A stretch of DNA of 64,000 nucleotides from Bifidobacterium biavatii DSM 23969 (GCF_000741165.1 NZ_JGYN01000030.1:124001-188000), one strand, 5' to 3'. Positions 26,324 through 35,149 are shown, numbered from the stretch's first letter. Made by a program: numbers and translations. The notes: generated from the sequence alone by a model not told the origin.

Positions 26324-26971
26324 CTATCTGAACAAACTCACGCCGCGACGCGACATGCAGTACGCGTTGCCCAGCCACGTATGTCGCGAATTCGGCCACA
26401 CCGCGCCCAATCGCGGCGCGTTCTGGCTCATCCAAATGCTCGGCACGCGGCCGTCGGCGCTGCGTGAGCCGAGCAGGTTGAACCCGTTTTTCTCCAGCAA
26501 CCATTCCGGATGCTGCGTCGCGATCGCGAGCCCCTCCTCGAGCGTGAGCGGAGTGCGCTCGTCCGAGTCGATAAGCTTGCGCGCCACATCCGGCTCGCGA
26601 TTGATGTAACACGTGCCGGTGTGCGGTTCGACAACCAGATAGAACGGTCCCTCCGGCGGTTCGAAACCGTCCTGCGGCAGGAAGCTGGCGATATCGCGCG
26701 GCGGCATCGTCGTGAATCCGGCCATGCGGTAGATGCTGGTACGCGCGATCAGCGATTCGGGCGACACAAGCTCGCGCGTCGGAATCAGCAGAATATCGAC
26801 GCCGAGCCGGTGCTGCGGATCATCAGCGTCCGGATCGCACTGCTCAAGCGCGTCGATGAGCGGCCGCGCGAGCGCGCGAAACGCGGCGGCGGAAACGTCC
26901 GCCACATCCGGGTACCCCAACGCCACCAAACGGTCCAACTGCTTGCGTGCTTCATCCGATGCGATCGACAT
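26324..26971 (-). CDS. Conserved hypothetical protein (DUF5701-like)
   Basis: A 215-residue soluble protein typical of actinobacteria and resembling the DUF5701 family. It has a helical N-terminal part (EARKQLDRLVALGYPDVADV), an aspartate-rich loop (EQCDPDADDPQH) and a central segment GPFYLVVEPHTG near residue 135, ending SRRGVSLF. No catalytic motif is recognisable. The open frame extends 75 codons upstream through the repeat array at 26998-27107; I start at MSIASDEARK, where the sequence becomes protein-like. It is divergent from asd. Confidence 0.65.
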   Translation of the reverse strand: MSIASDEARKQLDRLVALGYPDVADVSAAAFRALARPLIDALEQCDPDADDPQHRLGVDILLIPTRELVSPESLIARTSIYRMAGFTTMPPRDIASFLPQDGFEPPEGPFYLVVEPHTGTCYINREPDVARKLIDSDERTPLTLEEGLAIATQHPEWLLEKNGFNLLGSRSADGRVPSIWMSQNAPRLGAVWPNSRHTWLGNAYCMSRRGVSLFR

Positions 26972-26997
26972 AGCTCCCAGCCTACCAGCGGCGACAT

Positions 26998-27107
26998 CCT
27001 CCGCATGTTCGCGTGATCGACACCTTTGCGCGAACATACAGACGTTTCGGACGCCATCATCCTCCGTATGTTCGCGTACGCATCGCGATCGCGCGAACAT
27101 ACAGAGG
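26998..27107. repeat. Two paired inverted ATGTTCGCG motifs
   Basis: CCTCCGCATGTTCGCG (26998) and CCTCCGTATGTTCGCG (27061) each face an inverted partner, GCGCGAACATACAG (27028) and GCGCGAACATACAGAGG (27091). The two pairs are 63 bp apart. They lie between the DUF5701-like gene and asd. The rest of this 317-bp gap holds the asd promoter region. Confidence 0.75.
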
Positions 27108-27288
27108 ATCGAGGCGGTCTCATCCTCAGCACCCGCCACAGCCAGACCGCCACAGCCAGCCCACAGCCCACCTACAGCAGCCAGCCCGGCCAGCATATGG
27201 GAGCGCGCGCGCCGTTAGGCGGCACGGCTCGTAAGATGGTCGGCAAACTTACGTTTCCGCATCAGTCCGCACAAACATAGGGGTTGGT

Positions 27289-28383
27289 ATGTCCGAAAAA
27301 CTCAAGGTCGGCATTCTCGGCGCGACCGGCATGGTCGGCCAGCGTTTCGTCACGCTGCTCGAGAATCACCCGTGGTTCGAGGTGACCACGCTCGCCGCGT
27401 CCGCACACTCGGCTGGTAAGACGTACGAGGAGGCGGTCGGCGATCGTTGGAAGATCGAAACGCCGATGCCGGAGTACGCGCGCCACATGACCGTGGTCGA
27501 CGGCGACGACGCCGAAAAGGTCGCGTCCGGCGTTGACTTCATGTTCTCGGCCGTGAACATGCCGAAGGATCAGATCCGCGCGATCGAGGAGCGCTACGCG
27601 AAGACCGAAACGCCGGTCGTGTCGAACAACAGCGCGCACCGCTGGACGCCGGACGTGCCGATGGTCGTGCCAGAGATCAACCCGGAGCATTTCGCGGTGA
27701 TCGAGCACCAGCGCAAGCGTCTCGGCATCACGCGCGGCTTCATCGCCGTCAAACCGAACTGCTCGATCCAGGCGTACACGCCGGCTCTGGCCGCATGGAA
27801 GGAGTTCGAGCCGCGTGAAGTCGTCGTGAGCACGTATCAGGCGATTTCCGGCGCGGGCAAGACGTTCAAGGACTGGCCCGAGATGGTGGGCAACATCATC
27901 CCGTTCATCTCCGGCGAAGAGGCGAAGAGCGAGAAGGAACCGCTCAAGGTGTTCGGCCACGTGGACGACGCCAAGGGCGAGATCGTGCCGTTCGACGGCC
28001 CGCTGCGCATCACGTCGCAGTGCATCCGCGTGCCCGTGCTCAACGGCCACACCGCCACCGTGTTCCTCAACTTCGGCAAGAAGGCCACGAAGGAGGAGCT
28101 GATCGACCGTCTCGTCAACTACACGTCCCAGGCCGCCGAACTCGGCCTGCCGCACGCGCCGAAGCACTTCATCCAGTACCTGACCGAGGACGACCGTCCG
28201 CAGGTCAAGTTGGACGTCGACTACGAGGGCGGCATGGGCGTCTCGATCGGCCGTCTGCGCGAGGATTCGATCTTCGACTGGAAGTTCGTGGGACTCGCGC
28301 ACAACACGCTGCGCGGTGCGGCCGGCGGCGCGCTCGAATGCGCCGAGATGCTCAAGGCACTCGGCTACATCACCAAGAAGTAA
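27289..28383 (+). CDS. asd: Aspartate-semialdehyde dehydrogenase
   Basis: A 364-residue NADP-dependent enzyme reducing aspartyl-phosphate to aspartate semialdehyde, on the route to lysine, threonine, methionine and peptidoglycan. KVGILGATGMVGQRF is the nucleotide-binding motif, VSNNSAHRW follows, and KPNCSIQAYTPAL has the active-site Cys. The sequence is of the archaeal/fungal subclass. AGGGGTTGGT precedes the ATG. It converges with the aspartokinase genes of the same pathway. Confidence 0.96.
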   Translation: MSEKLKVGILGATGMVGQRFVTLLENHPWFEVTTLAASAHSAGKTYEEAVGDRWKIETPMPEYARHMTVVDGDDAEKVASGVDFMFSAVNMPKDQIRAIEERYAKTETPVVSNNSAHRWTPDVPMVVPEINPEHFAVIEHQRKRLGITRGFIAVKPNCSIQAYTPALAAWKEFEPREVVVSTYQAISGAGKTFKDWPEMVGNIIPFISGEEAKSEKEPLKVFGHVDDAKGEIVPFDGPLRITSQCIRVPVLNGHTATVFLNFGKKATKEELIDRLVNYTSQAAELGLPHAPKHFIQYLTEDDRPQVKLDVDYEGGMGVSIGRLREDSIFDWKFVGLAHNTLRGAAGGALECAEMLKALGYITKK

Positions 28384-28418
28384 GCCGCTCACGCACTCAA
28401 GTGGGCAAATCCTTACAT

Positions 28419-28450
28419 CCTCCGTCCGGACCTATCGGGCGGAGGATTTT
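28419..28450 (+). terminator. Rho-independent terminator of asd
   Basis: ATCCTCCGTCCG pairs with CGGGCGGAGGAT and is followed by TTTT, 35 nt after the asd stop. Confidence 0.85.
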
Positions 28451-28471
28451 CCATATCGGAATCATTCCATT

Positions 28472-28650
28472 ACCGTGACCTTTAAGATAACGCATCGTCG
28501 CAACTATCGCGAAGGTCACGCAAAGCACCCTGTCTGCGTGGCCTTCGCGACGCTACGGCGCCATTTCTATCCCGAATGTCACGCAAACTGCCACGCTACC
28601 GTGACATTCGGGATACTGCAGCTCCGTCATCATCCCGAATGTCACGCAAA
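28472..28650. repeat. Array of paired inverted GTGACC/GTGACATT motifs
   Basis: Alternating motifs: TTACCGTGACCTT, GAAGGTCACGCAAA, TGCGTGGCCTTC, GAATGTCACGCAAA, ACCGTGACATTCGGGAT and ATCCCGAATGTCACGCAAA. AATGTCACGCAA occurs at 28575 and 28638 and is the inverse of the 12-mer in the array at 1111-1367. It fills the gap between asd and the aspartokinase beta gene. Confidence 0.75.
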
Positions 28651-28691
28651 ACCGATTTGCGACCGGACCGGCAACCGGACCAGCAACCGAA

Positions 28692-29276
28692 TCAGCGACC
28701 AGTGCCGCCGTAGACGACGGCTTCGATCTGGTCGGCGTCGAGGCCGTACGCGGTATGCAGCGCACGAACCGCGTCGTCGAGCTGCTCAAGCGGCACAAGC
28801 GCGGCGATACGGATCTCGGACGTCGAGATCATGAGCACGTTAATGCCCTTCTCGCTCAGCGCCGTGAAGAACTTCGCGGCAAGGCCGGAGTGCGTCTTCA
28901 TGCCGACGCCCACCACGGCCACCTTGCCGACCTTCGTGTTCACATCGAACGAGCGATAGCCGAGCTCCTCGTGCTTGTCGAGCAGCACGTCCTGCACCTG
29001 CTGCACGGTCGACTCCGGCACGGTGAAGGAGATGTCCGCGGTGCCGACGGACGCGCCGGCCTGCACGATCATGTCGACGTTGATGCCGGCGGACGCCAGT
29101 TCGGTGAAGACCTTGGCGGCCATGCCCGGCTCGTTCGGCACGCCGCGCACGGTGGCGAGCGCTTCGGAACGGTCGTGCGCGATGCCGGAGATGACCGGCG
29201 CTTCGGGGCCGAGGTCGGGGAACAGGTCGCCCATGGACTTGTCGTCAGTGGTTGCGTTGGTGGTGTTGTCGCTCAT
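28692..29276 (-). CDS. Aspartokinase regulatory (beta) subunit, tandem ACT domains
   Basis: A 194-residue protein matching only the C-terminal half of aspartokinase: PVISGIAHDRSEALATVRGV opens the first ACT domain, KVAVVGVGMKTHSGLAAKFF and ISTSEIRIAALV the second, ending VVYGGTGR. These domains bind lysine and threonine for feedback control. About 25 polar residues precede it. It follows the catalytic gene after an 87-bp gap on the same strand. In corynebacteria an equivalent beta chain arises from an internal start in one gene; here it is a separate gene. Confidence 0.9.
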   Translation of the reverse strand: MSDNTTNATTDDKSMGDLFPDLGPEAPVISGIAHDRSEALATVRGVPNEPGMAAKVFTELASAGINVDMIVQAGASVGTADISFTVPESTVQQVQDVLLDKHEELGYRSFDVNTKVGKVAVVGVGMKTHSGLAAKFFTALSEKGINVLMISTSEIRIAALVPLEQLDDAVRALHTAYGLDADQIEAVVYGGTGR

Positions 29277-29363
29277 GTTGGTTGCCTTACTCGTTTAAAA
29301 AAGTTCGATGTTGTACTGATGTTCGCCGATATTCGCCGATGATCGCCGCGTGTGCGTCGCAGG

Positions 29364-30128
29364 TCAGTCCAGGTTCGGCAGCATGCGCGGGTCGACGCCG
29401 TCCGGCACGACGAGCGTGCCCGGCCGATGCGAGAAGGAGCTGCGCACGTGCAGCGGCATGTTGAATCGCTGCGCGTATTCGACGCAGCGCAAGGCGAGGA
29501 CCTTGGAACCGCAGCTGGCCATTTCGAGGATCGCGTCGTAGCCGATCGCGGGGATGCGGCGCGCGGTCGGCACGATGCGCGGGTCGGCGGTGAAGATGCC
29601 GTCCACGTCGGTGTAGATCTCGCAGATGTCGGCGCCGAGCGCAACGGCGAGCGCGACAGCGGACGTGTCGGAGCCGCCGCGGCCGAGCGTGGTTGCGTCG
29701 CCCTTCGCGTTGATGCCCTGGAAGCCGGCTACGATGGCCACGTCGCCCATCGACAGCGCGTTCTTGACGCGATCCGGCTTGACGGCTTTGATGTGGGCCG
29801 CGCCATAACGCGCGTCGGTGAAGAAGCCGGCCTGCTGCCCGGTGAACGAGTGCGCGCGGTCGCCTTCCGCATGAATGGCCATGGCAAGCAGGCTCATGGA
29901 GATGCGCTCGCCGGCGGTCATGAGCATGTCCATTTCGCGCTCGGGCGGGTTGGAGTCGATGCTCAGCGCCTGATCGATCAGATCATCGGTGGTGTCGCCC
30001 ATCGCGGAGACCACCACGGCCACCTTGTTGCCTTTTTTCTTGGTTTCGACGACGCGCTTGGCCACACGCTTGATCGAATCGGTGTCGGCGACCGACGAGC
30101 CGCCGAACTTCTGCACGATGAGAGCCAC
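29364..30128 (-). CDS. lysC: Aspartokinase catalytic (alpha) subunit
   Basis: A 254-residue amino-acid kinase domain that phosphorylates aspartate. [20 protein letters not shown] is the N-terminal signature, [13 protein letters not shown] the nucleotide-binding loop and [19 protein letters not shown] the substrate site. It ends where the ACT domains would begin in full-length enzymes (about 420 residues); those are encoded by the next gene. The ATG lies 125 bp from recR, with a hairpin TGCCGCTTA/TAAGCGGCA (30156-30181) between. Confidence 0.93.
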   Translation of the reverse strand: MALIVQKFGGSSVADTDSIKRVAKRVVETKKKGNKVAVVVSAMGDTTDDLIDQALSIDSNPPEREMDMLMTAGERISMSLLAMAIHAEGDRAHSFTGQQAGFFTDARYGAAHIKAVKPDRVKNALSMGDVAIVAGFQGINAKGDATTLGRGGSDTSAVALAVALGADICEIYTDVDGIFTADPRIVPTARRIPAIGYDAILEMASCGSKVLALRCVEYAQRFNMPLHVRSSFSHRPGTLVVPDGVDPRMLPNLD

Positions 30129-30155
30129 TGCTGTCCATTCTCTCTATGGGTTTGC

Positions 30156-30181
30156 TGCCGCTTAATACTATCTAAGCGGCA
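30156..30181. terminator. Hairpin between recR and lysC
   Basis: TGCCGCTTA and TAAGCGGCA form a 9-bp stem with an 8-nt loop, downstream of recR and just upstream of lysC. It may end the dnaX-recR transcript or regulate lysC. Confidence 0.45.
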
Positions 30182-30253
30182 CGATTATACGGATTCCGGG
30201 CTTTCCCCCGTGATCGCCCACCCACCATGCGGACAGCACACTCACCGTCGCGG

Positions 30254-30856
30254 CTACGCCTCGCGGCGACCGGCGAGCGCACGGCCGAGCGTGATTTCGT
30301 CGGCGTATTCGAGGTCGGAGCCGACGGGCAAGCCGCTGGCAAGCTTGGTGACCTTGATGCCGAGCGGCCCGAGCAGGCGGCTCAGGTACGTGGTGGTCGC
30401 CTCGCCTTCGATGTTCGGGTCGAGCGCAAGGATGACCTCCTGCACTTCGCTGGTTTTGAGCCGTTCGAGCAGTTTGGGGATGTTGAGGTCGGCGGGGCCG
30501 ACGTTCGCCATCGGGTTGATCGCGCCGCCGAGCACGTGGTAGAGGCCGCGGTATTCGCGCGTGCGTTCGATGCTCATCACATCCTTCGGCTCTTCGACCA
30601 CGCAGATCACGCTGTGATCGCGGCGCGGGTCGACGCACACCGGGCACGGGCTCGTCTCGCACACGTTGCCGCACACGTCGCAGAACCGCACTTTTTCCTT
30701 GACTTCGGTGATCGCGTCGATGAGCTGCTGCGCCTCCTCGTCGGACGCGGACAGCATGTAGAACGCGATGCGCTGCGCACCCTTCGGCCCGATGCCGGGC
30801 AGGCTCGCGAATGCGTCGATGAGGCGCTGGATCGCGCCGTCGTATGCAAGTGCCAT
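30254..30856 (-). CDS. recR: Recombination mediator RecR
   Basis: A 200-residue RecR, acting with RecO/RecF to load RecA on gapped DNA. It shows the helix-hairpin-helix ([18 protein letters not shown]), the four-cysteine zinc site [16 protein letters not shown] near residue 57, a Toprim domain from [10 protein letters not shown], and the C-terminal [20 protein letters not shown] Walker-like segment. It follows dnaX after 97 bp, the classic dnaX-recR arrangement. Confidence 0.97.
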   Translation of the reverse strand: MALAYDGAIQRLIDAFASLPGIGPKGAQRIAFYMLSASDEEAQQLIDAITEVKEKVRFCDVCGNVCETSPCPVCVDPRRDHSVICVVEEPKDVMSIERTREYRGLYHVLGGAINPMANVGPADLNIPKLLERLKTSEVQEVILALDPNIEGEATTTYLSRLLGPLGIKVTKLASGLPVGSDLEYADEITLGRALAGRREA

Positions 30857-30952
30857 GTCAGTCCTCTCCTATGCCGGTTTTGTGCATGCCCGGTGCAGGC
30901 CGTTGGCGGTTCGGCCGCCGGGATTCCGCCTGTCCCGGTTCCACCTTGGGCA

Positions 30953-33900
30953 TCAGTCGTCGTACTTGTTCGCTTGGGCGAGATTGCGCGGGTTCTTCGG
31001 GTCGTCGGCCTTGAATTCCTCGACCTTTTTGACGTCGAAGAACTTGGTCAGCTCGTCGATGCTCATCGCGGTCGCGGTGCCGAGCGACTGGTCGCTCATC
31101 GAATACTCGTCCTCGTCCGGGTCGACCTGCGGAGTCGTCGGAATGCCGGCGGGCAGGTCGGGCGCAAACGGATCGTCCATAGCCGCGGGACCGTTGCCGA
31201 CGGGACCGCCATTTGCCGGACCTGCCGGACGCGACATCGGATGCCCCCACGGATCGACGTCGTACTGCGGGTCGATCGGCTGGCGATGATCGTCGAAATG
31301 ATGCACGACGGGCTGGTCGTTGGCGTTCGCTGCGTTCGACGGACCGTTGCCCGCCGCAAACGTTGTCGGCTGCGACTGCTGCGGTGCGGACTGCGCCGAT
31401 CGCGACCACGGATCGTCGTCCGGCGGCGCGACGGTAGGCAGCGGAATCGGCTGATTCCACGGATCGTCATCGGCCGCAATGCTGGTCGTCGGATTGGCGT
31501 TGGCCGCCGGGCTGCCGACGGGAAACGAACCGTGCGCCGGCCCGTCGCCGATCGCCGCGGCTGCCGTCTGATCACGATCGTTGGCAGACGGTTCCGCCGG
31601 CCGCTGCGGCTGCACGGGTTGTGCCCACGGGTCGGTGTCGTCGCTCATGTCCGGCACGGCGACGTGCTTGTGATGATGCTCAGGTTGGTCGGCCGCGTCG
31701 CGGTGCGCGGACGCGACGGCAGTACCGCCGTTCGTGTTGTCGGACGATACCGCCCACGGATCGTCATCCACCGCGGGCGTCGACGTCTGCACGCGCGTCG
31801 ACGATGCGACGGCCGGCTGATTCCACGGATCCTCGTCATCGGACAAGGTTGGCGACTGTGCGGCCGGCGGAGTCGACGCTGCCGGCTGCGACCACGGGTC
31901 ACCGTCAATCGCCGCCGACGGTTGCGCGGGAGACGTTCGGTGAACGTCGTCATCGTCGGCGGACGACGATTCGCCGGTCGCGGCCGGAGCGGCCTGCGAT
32001 TCGGGTTCCTTGCCGGAGGCCGCGGGCTTCGCCTCCGCGGACGACTGCGCGGCGAGCGTGGCCGACTTGAGGCTTTCCTGCAGCAGCTGCGCCTTGATGC
32101 GCTGCTGTTCGTCGGCCGGCAGATCCTTGAACGCCGGTGCGGCGCTGCCGTTCGCCATCTTCTTGGTGGGGGCGAGCGACACGTTCGCGCCGAACGTCTT
32201 GTGCACTTCGGAACGCAGAATGGCGACCACCGACGTGGTGCCGTCCACCGCTTCGGTGGCGACGGCGAGCGCGAACGCGTACTTGTTCAGCGGCTTGTCG
32301 AATTTGATCCACAGGCGCGGGTGCGCCGGATCCTCGGTGAACAGGATCTTCGGCACGCGCGTGCGGTCGACGTACCGGCGCACGTCGGCCGGCAGGGCCG
32401 CCACCAGCGCATCCCACTTCTCGTCCGGCGTACGTGGCGATTCCTCAATGGGCGCCGATGTGGCTTGGGCCGGCTGCGTGGACGTTTCTCCAGTCGCACT
32501 GCGCACGCCGGCACTTGAAGGAGAGGACGGTACCGAGCTGCCATTTTCTCGGGCCCCTCGACTGAAGGGACTGTCAGCCGCAGACTGACTGGGGGAGCGT
32601 ACGCTCGATCCCTCTTGAGACTCGGACTGGGACTCGGATTCAACCGCCGAAGATTCCAGATTGCGGGCGGCGCCCGCGAAACCGATGTGCTGGTTGCGGG
32701 AGGCTCCGGCGAAGCCGGAGTGCGCGGAGGCGCGACCTTCGGACGCTCCCCCAGTCGCGCTGCGCGCTCCAGCGTCCTGCAACTGCGGACGGCCTACGGC
32801 CGCGCTCTGCTGGCTCGCTGTCGCTCGCGCCTCGCCTAGAAACGCCGCCGGCGTTTCCTTAACGGCTCGGCCCTCAGCCGAGGGGGCCGAAGCTCCGCCT
32901 GCTTCGAAACCGGAGCCAGCGGCCGTCAGTGCGCCTTCGCGGCTGGCGAGCAGTCGCGCGGCGAGCAGTTCGAGGCGCATGCGCGGCGAGATCGCGCCGG
33001 TCATCGCTCCGAGCGTCGTGTTGATCGTGTCGGCCATCGCGGTTAGCGCGGCCAGGCCAAGTGCCGAGGCCTGACGCTGCAAATCGGCCATGTCCTCGCC
33101 TTCGGCCGTGTCGGACATCACCGATTCCGCACGCTCCCCCGCCAACGTGAGCACGAGCAGATCGCGCACGCGCGCCAGCAGATCCTCCACGAACCTGCGC
33201 GGGTCGAATCCGCCGACCACGACTTTCTGAATCACCCCGTACAGCGCCTCGCCGTTGCGGTCGATCACCGCGTCAACGGCCTCGCCGATCAGTGTCTCCG
33301 GCGTGAAGCCGAGCAGCGCGACCGCCGAATCGTGCGAGATCACGCCGTCCACGGCACCGACCATCAGCTGATCGAGCACGGACAGCGTGTCGCGCACCGA
33401 ACCTCCGCCGGCGCGCATCGCGAGCTTGAGCACGCCAGGTTCCGGCTTGATCGACTCCTTCTCGCAGATCGTCTCCAAGTACGGGCCCATGATTTCGGCC
33501 GGCACCAGGCGGAACGGATAGTGGTGGGTGCGCGAGCGGATCGTGCCGATGACCTTGTCCGGCTCGGTTGTCGCGAAGATGAACATGACGTGTTCCGGCG
33601 GCTCCTCGACGATCTTGAGCAGCGCGTTGAAGCCCTGCTGCGTGACCATGTGCGCCTCGTCGAGGATGAAGATCTTGTATCGGTCGCGGGCGGGCGCGAA
33701 GCCGGCGCGTTCGCGCAGTTCGCGCGCGTCGTCGACGCCGTTGTGGCTGGCCGCGTCGATCTCGACCACATCGATCGAACCGGGGCCGCCGGTGGCGAGA
33801 TCCTTGCACGACGCGCACTCGCCGCACGGATGCGAGGTCGGGCCCTTCGCGCAGTTGATGCAGCGCGCGAGAATGCGGGCGGAACTGGTCTTGCCACAGC

Positions 33901-34039
33901 CGCGTGGGCCGGAGAACAGGTAGGCATGGGTGAGCTTGCCCGCGTCGAGCGCGCGCATCAGCGGGATCGTGACCTGATCCTGCCCGATGACCCCGTCGAA
34001 GGTGTCCGGTCGATAACGTCGATACAGTGCAAGTGCCAT
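30953..34039 (-). CDS. dnaX: DNA polymerase III subunit gamma/tau
   Basis: A 1028-residue clamp-loader ATPase. MALALYRRYRPDTF starts the AAA+ module, with Walker A SGPRGCGKTSSA, a four-Cys zinc site, Walker B FILDEAHM and sensor FATTEPDKV. Domain III ends near residue 365. The remaining 660 residues are largely disordered. Residues about 380-525 are encoded by palindromic elements, a folded tau-like segment lies near 530-690, and seven DPW motifs are spread over about 713-932. It is much longer than typical DnaX (about 640 in E. coli). The start is placed at 34039; TTG at 34048 is an alternative. Confidence 0.96.
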   Translation of the reverse strand: MALALYRRYRPDTFDGVIGQDQVTIPLMRALDAGKLTHAYLFSGPRGCGKTSSARILARCINCAKGPTSHPCGECASCKDLATGGPGSIDVVEIDAASHNGVDDARELRERAGFAPARDRYKIFILDEAHMVTQQGFNALLKIVEEPPEHVMFIFATTEPDKVIGTIRSRTHHYPFRLVPAEIMGPYLETICEKESIKPEPGVLKLAMRAGGGSVRDTLSVLDQLMVGAVDGVISHDSAVALLGFTPETLIGEAVDAVIDRNGEALYGVIQKVVVGGFDPRRFVEDLLARVRDLLVLTLAGERAESVMSDTAEGEDMADLQRQASALGLAALTAMADTINTTLGAMTGAISPRMRLELLAARLLASREGALTAAGSGFEAGGASAPSAEGRAVKETPAAFLGEARATASQQSAAVGRPQLQDAGARSATGGASEGRASAHSGFAGASRNQHIGFAGAARNLESSAVESESQSESQEGSSVRSPSQSAADSPFSRGARENGSSVPSSPSSAGVRSATGETSTQPAQATSAPIEESPRTPDEKWDALVAALPADVRRYVDRTRVPKILFTEDPAHPRLWIKFDKPLNKYAFALAVATEAVDGTTSVVAILRSEVHKTFGANVSLAPTKKMANGSAAPAFKDLPADEQQRIKAQLLQESLKSATLAAQSSAEAKPAASGKEPESQAAPAATGESSSADDDDVHRTSPAQPSAAIDGDPWSQPAASTPPAAQSPTLSDDEDPWNQPAVASSTRVQTSTPAVDDDPWAVSSDNTNGGTAVASAHRDAADQPEHHHKHVAVPDMSDDTDPWAQPVQPQRPAEPSANDRDQTAAAAIGDGPAHGSFPVGSPAANANPTTSIAADDDPWNQPIPLPTVAPPDDDPWSRSAQSAPQQSQPTTFAAGNGPSNAANANDQPVVHHFDDHRQPIDPQYDVDPWGHPMSRPAGPANGGPVGNGPAAMDDPFAPDLPAGIPTTPQVDPDEDEYSMSDQSLGTATAMSIDELTKFFDVKKVEEFKADDPKNPRNLAQANKYDD
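32548..32600. repeat. Palindromic element inside dnaX, short form
   Basis: Inverse strand reads GCTCCCCCAGTCAGTCTGCG, then GCTGACAGTCCCTTCAGTCG and AGGGGCCCGAGAA, about 80% like copies at 39680 and 58043. It is translated in dnaX as part of SPSQSAADSPFSRGARENG. A degenerate third piece lies at about 32490-32515. Confidence 0.75.
32744..32896. repeat. Palindromic element inside dnaX, long form
   Basis: From GCTCCCCCAGTCGCGCTGCG to CAGCCGAGGGGGCCGAAGCT. Its inverse matches the nanK-nanE element (23911-24061) over about 120 bp. It is read through in the dnaX frame without a stop, giving SAEGRAVKETPAAFLGEARA and the next 27 residues. Confidence 0.8.
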
Positions 34040-34106
34040 GCCCACCAACCTACCGCAAGCCGGGTATCCGGCCGACTCGCGGCTTCCCGCCCCACGCCGA
34101 CACTTT

Positions 34107-34138
34107 TTGACGCACTGTCAACAAAATCGGCCTACACT
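34107..34138 (+). promoter_or_regulatory. Candidate tetR promoter with inverted repeat
   Basis: TTGAC GCACT GTCAA (34107-34121) is an inverted repeat that includes a TTGACG -35 box; TACACT at 34133 is a possible -10, though the 20-bp spacing is long. It may be the operator of the TetR protein encoded next. Confidence 0.45.
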
Positions 34139-34175
34139 GGGACAGGATATGGATTCTCCAGTGGCAGGAGTGGTT

Positions 34176-34796
34176 ATGGCCCGCAAGAACCCCAACGCCG
34201 AAAGCATCGGCAACGAACACGAAGCGACGCGCGGCGACGCAAGACGCGCGCAGATCATCCGGGCGGCACGCGAGGCGTGCCTGGCGACCGGATTCGCCAA
34301 ACTCACGATCAGCGACATCGCCGAACGCGCCGACATGACGCGATCGCTGTTCTATCACTATTTCGAGGACAAGGACGCGGTCGCCGACGCGGTCATCGAC
34401 GACACGATCGACTCGATGCTCGGCAAGCTCACGCAGTGGAACGCCGAACGCGAGCCGGGCAACATCGACAAGGCGCTCGACAACATCGTGCGGCTCACGC
34501 GCGCGATCATCGCCGACGAGGGCCCGTTCAGCACGCGGCTCATCCAGTCGGGCAACGCGGAACTGTACATCAAGTTCATCGACCGCATCGCCGACCGCAT
34601 CGCCGACTTCTTCGACCGGACCACCGTGCGCGACTTCGAGAAGATGCATGGCATGCCGATTCGCAACGTGCACGAGTCGTTCTATGTGCTCATCGTCGGC
34701 CTGATCTCGCTTATCCGACAGCATCCGGAAACGCCGGACCGCGTCATCAAGCAGGTCGTCGCGCAGACCTTCCACATCGAAAACTATCTCGCGTAG
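34176..34796 (+). CDS. TetR-family transcriptional regulator
   Basis: A 206-residue TetR protein. The N-terminal helix-turn-helix is ARREACLATGFAKLTISDIA-like: RAAREACLATGFAKLTISDI followed by RADMTRSLFYHYFEDKDA. The C-terminal ligand domain is helical and not assignable. Ribosome site GGAG lies 6-8 nt before the ATG at 34176; an in-frame ATG 10 codons earlier is also possible. It is divergent from dnaX and its own target is not evident; the downstream beta-galactosidase is on the opposite strand and convergent. Confidence 0.88.
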   Translation: MARKNPNAESIGNEHEATRGDARRAQIIRAAREACLATGFAKLTISDIAERADMTRSLFYHYFEDKDAVADAVIDDTIDSMLGKLTQWNAEREPGNIDKALDNIVRLTRAIIADEGPFSTRLIQSGNAELYIKFIDRIADRIADFFDRTTVRDFEKMHGMPIRNVHESFYVLIVGLISLIRQHPETPDRVIKQVVAQTFHIENYLA

Positions 34797-34874
34797 CCGA
34801 ATAGCCGACGACGAGGCCCGATCGTGGGCATAACCGTATGAATGCTGAACCAGATGGCGCGAATCATAACGCTA

Positions 34875-35074
34875 TCTCTCATCTGTGAGGCAGTTTCTGT
34901 CTCTTGCAATGGTCTATCTGCGATCTGTGAGGCAACGGATCGGTAAATCATCCGCTATCCACCCCATTATTCGGGGCCGTATGAACGAATATGAGACCGG
35001 TGCCCGCGACAAGCTGCCTCACAGATTGCGAATAGACGTGCGCACAAGCTGAAATCTGCCTCACAGATGAGAGA
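34875..35074. repeat. Nested inverted repeats with ATCTGTGAGGCA core
   Basis: An outer perfect 18-bp pair, TCTCTCATCTGTGAGGCA at 34875 and its inverse at 35057, encloses an inner pair with ATCTGTGAGGCA at 34923 and its inverse at 35015. The loop between the inner arms is about 80 bp and contains CCCCATTATTCGGGG. It fills most of the convergent gap between tetR and the beta-galactosidase; no gene is seen there. Confidence 0.8.
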
Positions 35075-35149
35075 AAGCCGCGCAAAAGGGCTCTTCACTG
35101 AAAATTATGGGACTATCTGGCGTGGTCGGAGTCATGACTCACCCGAAGG

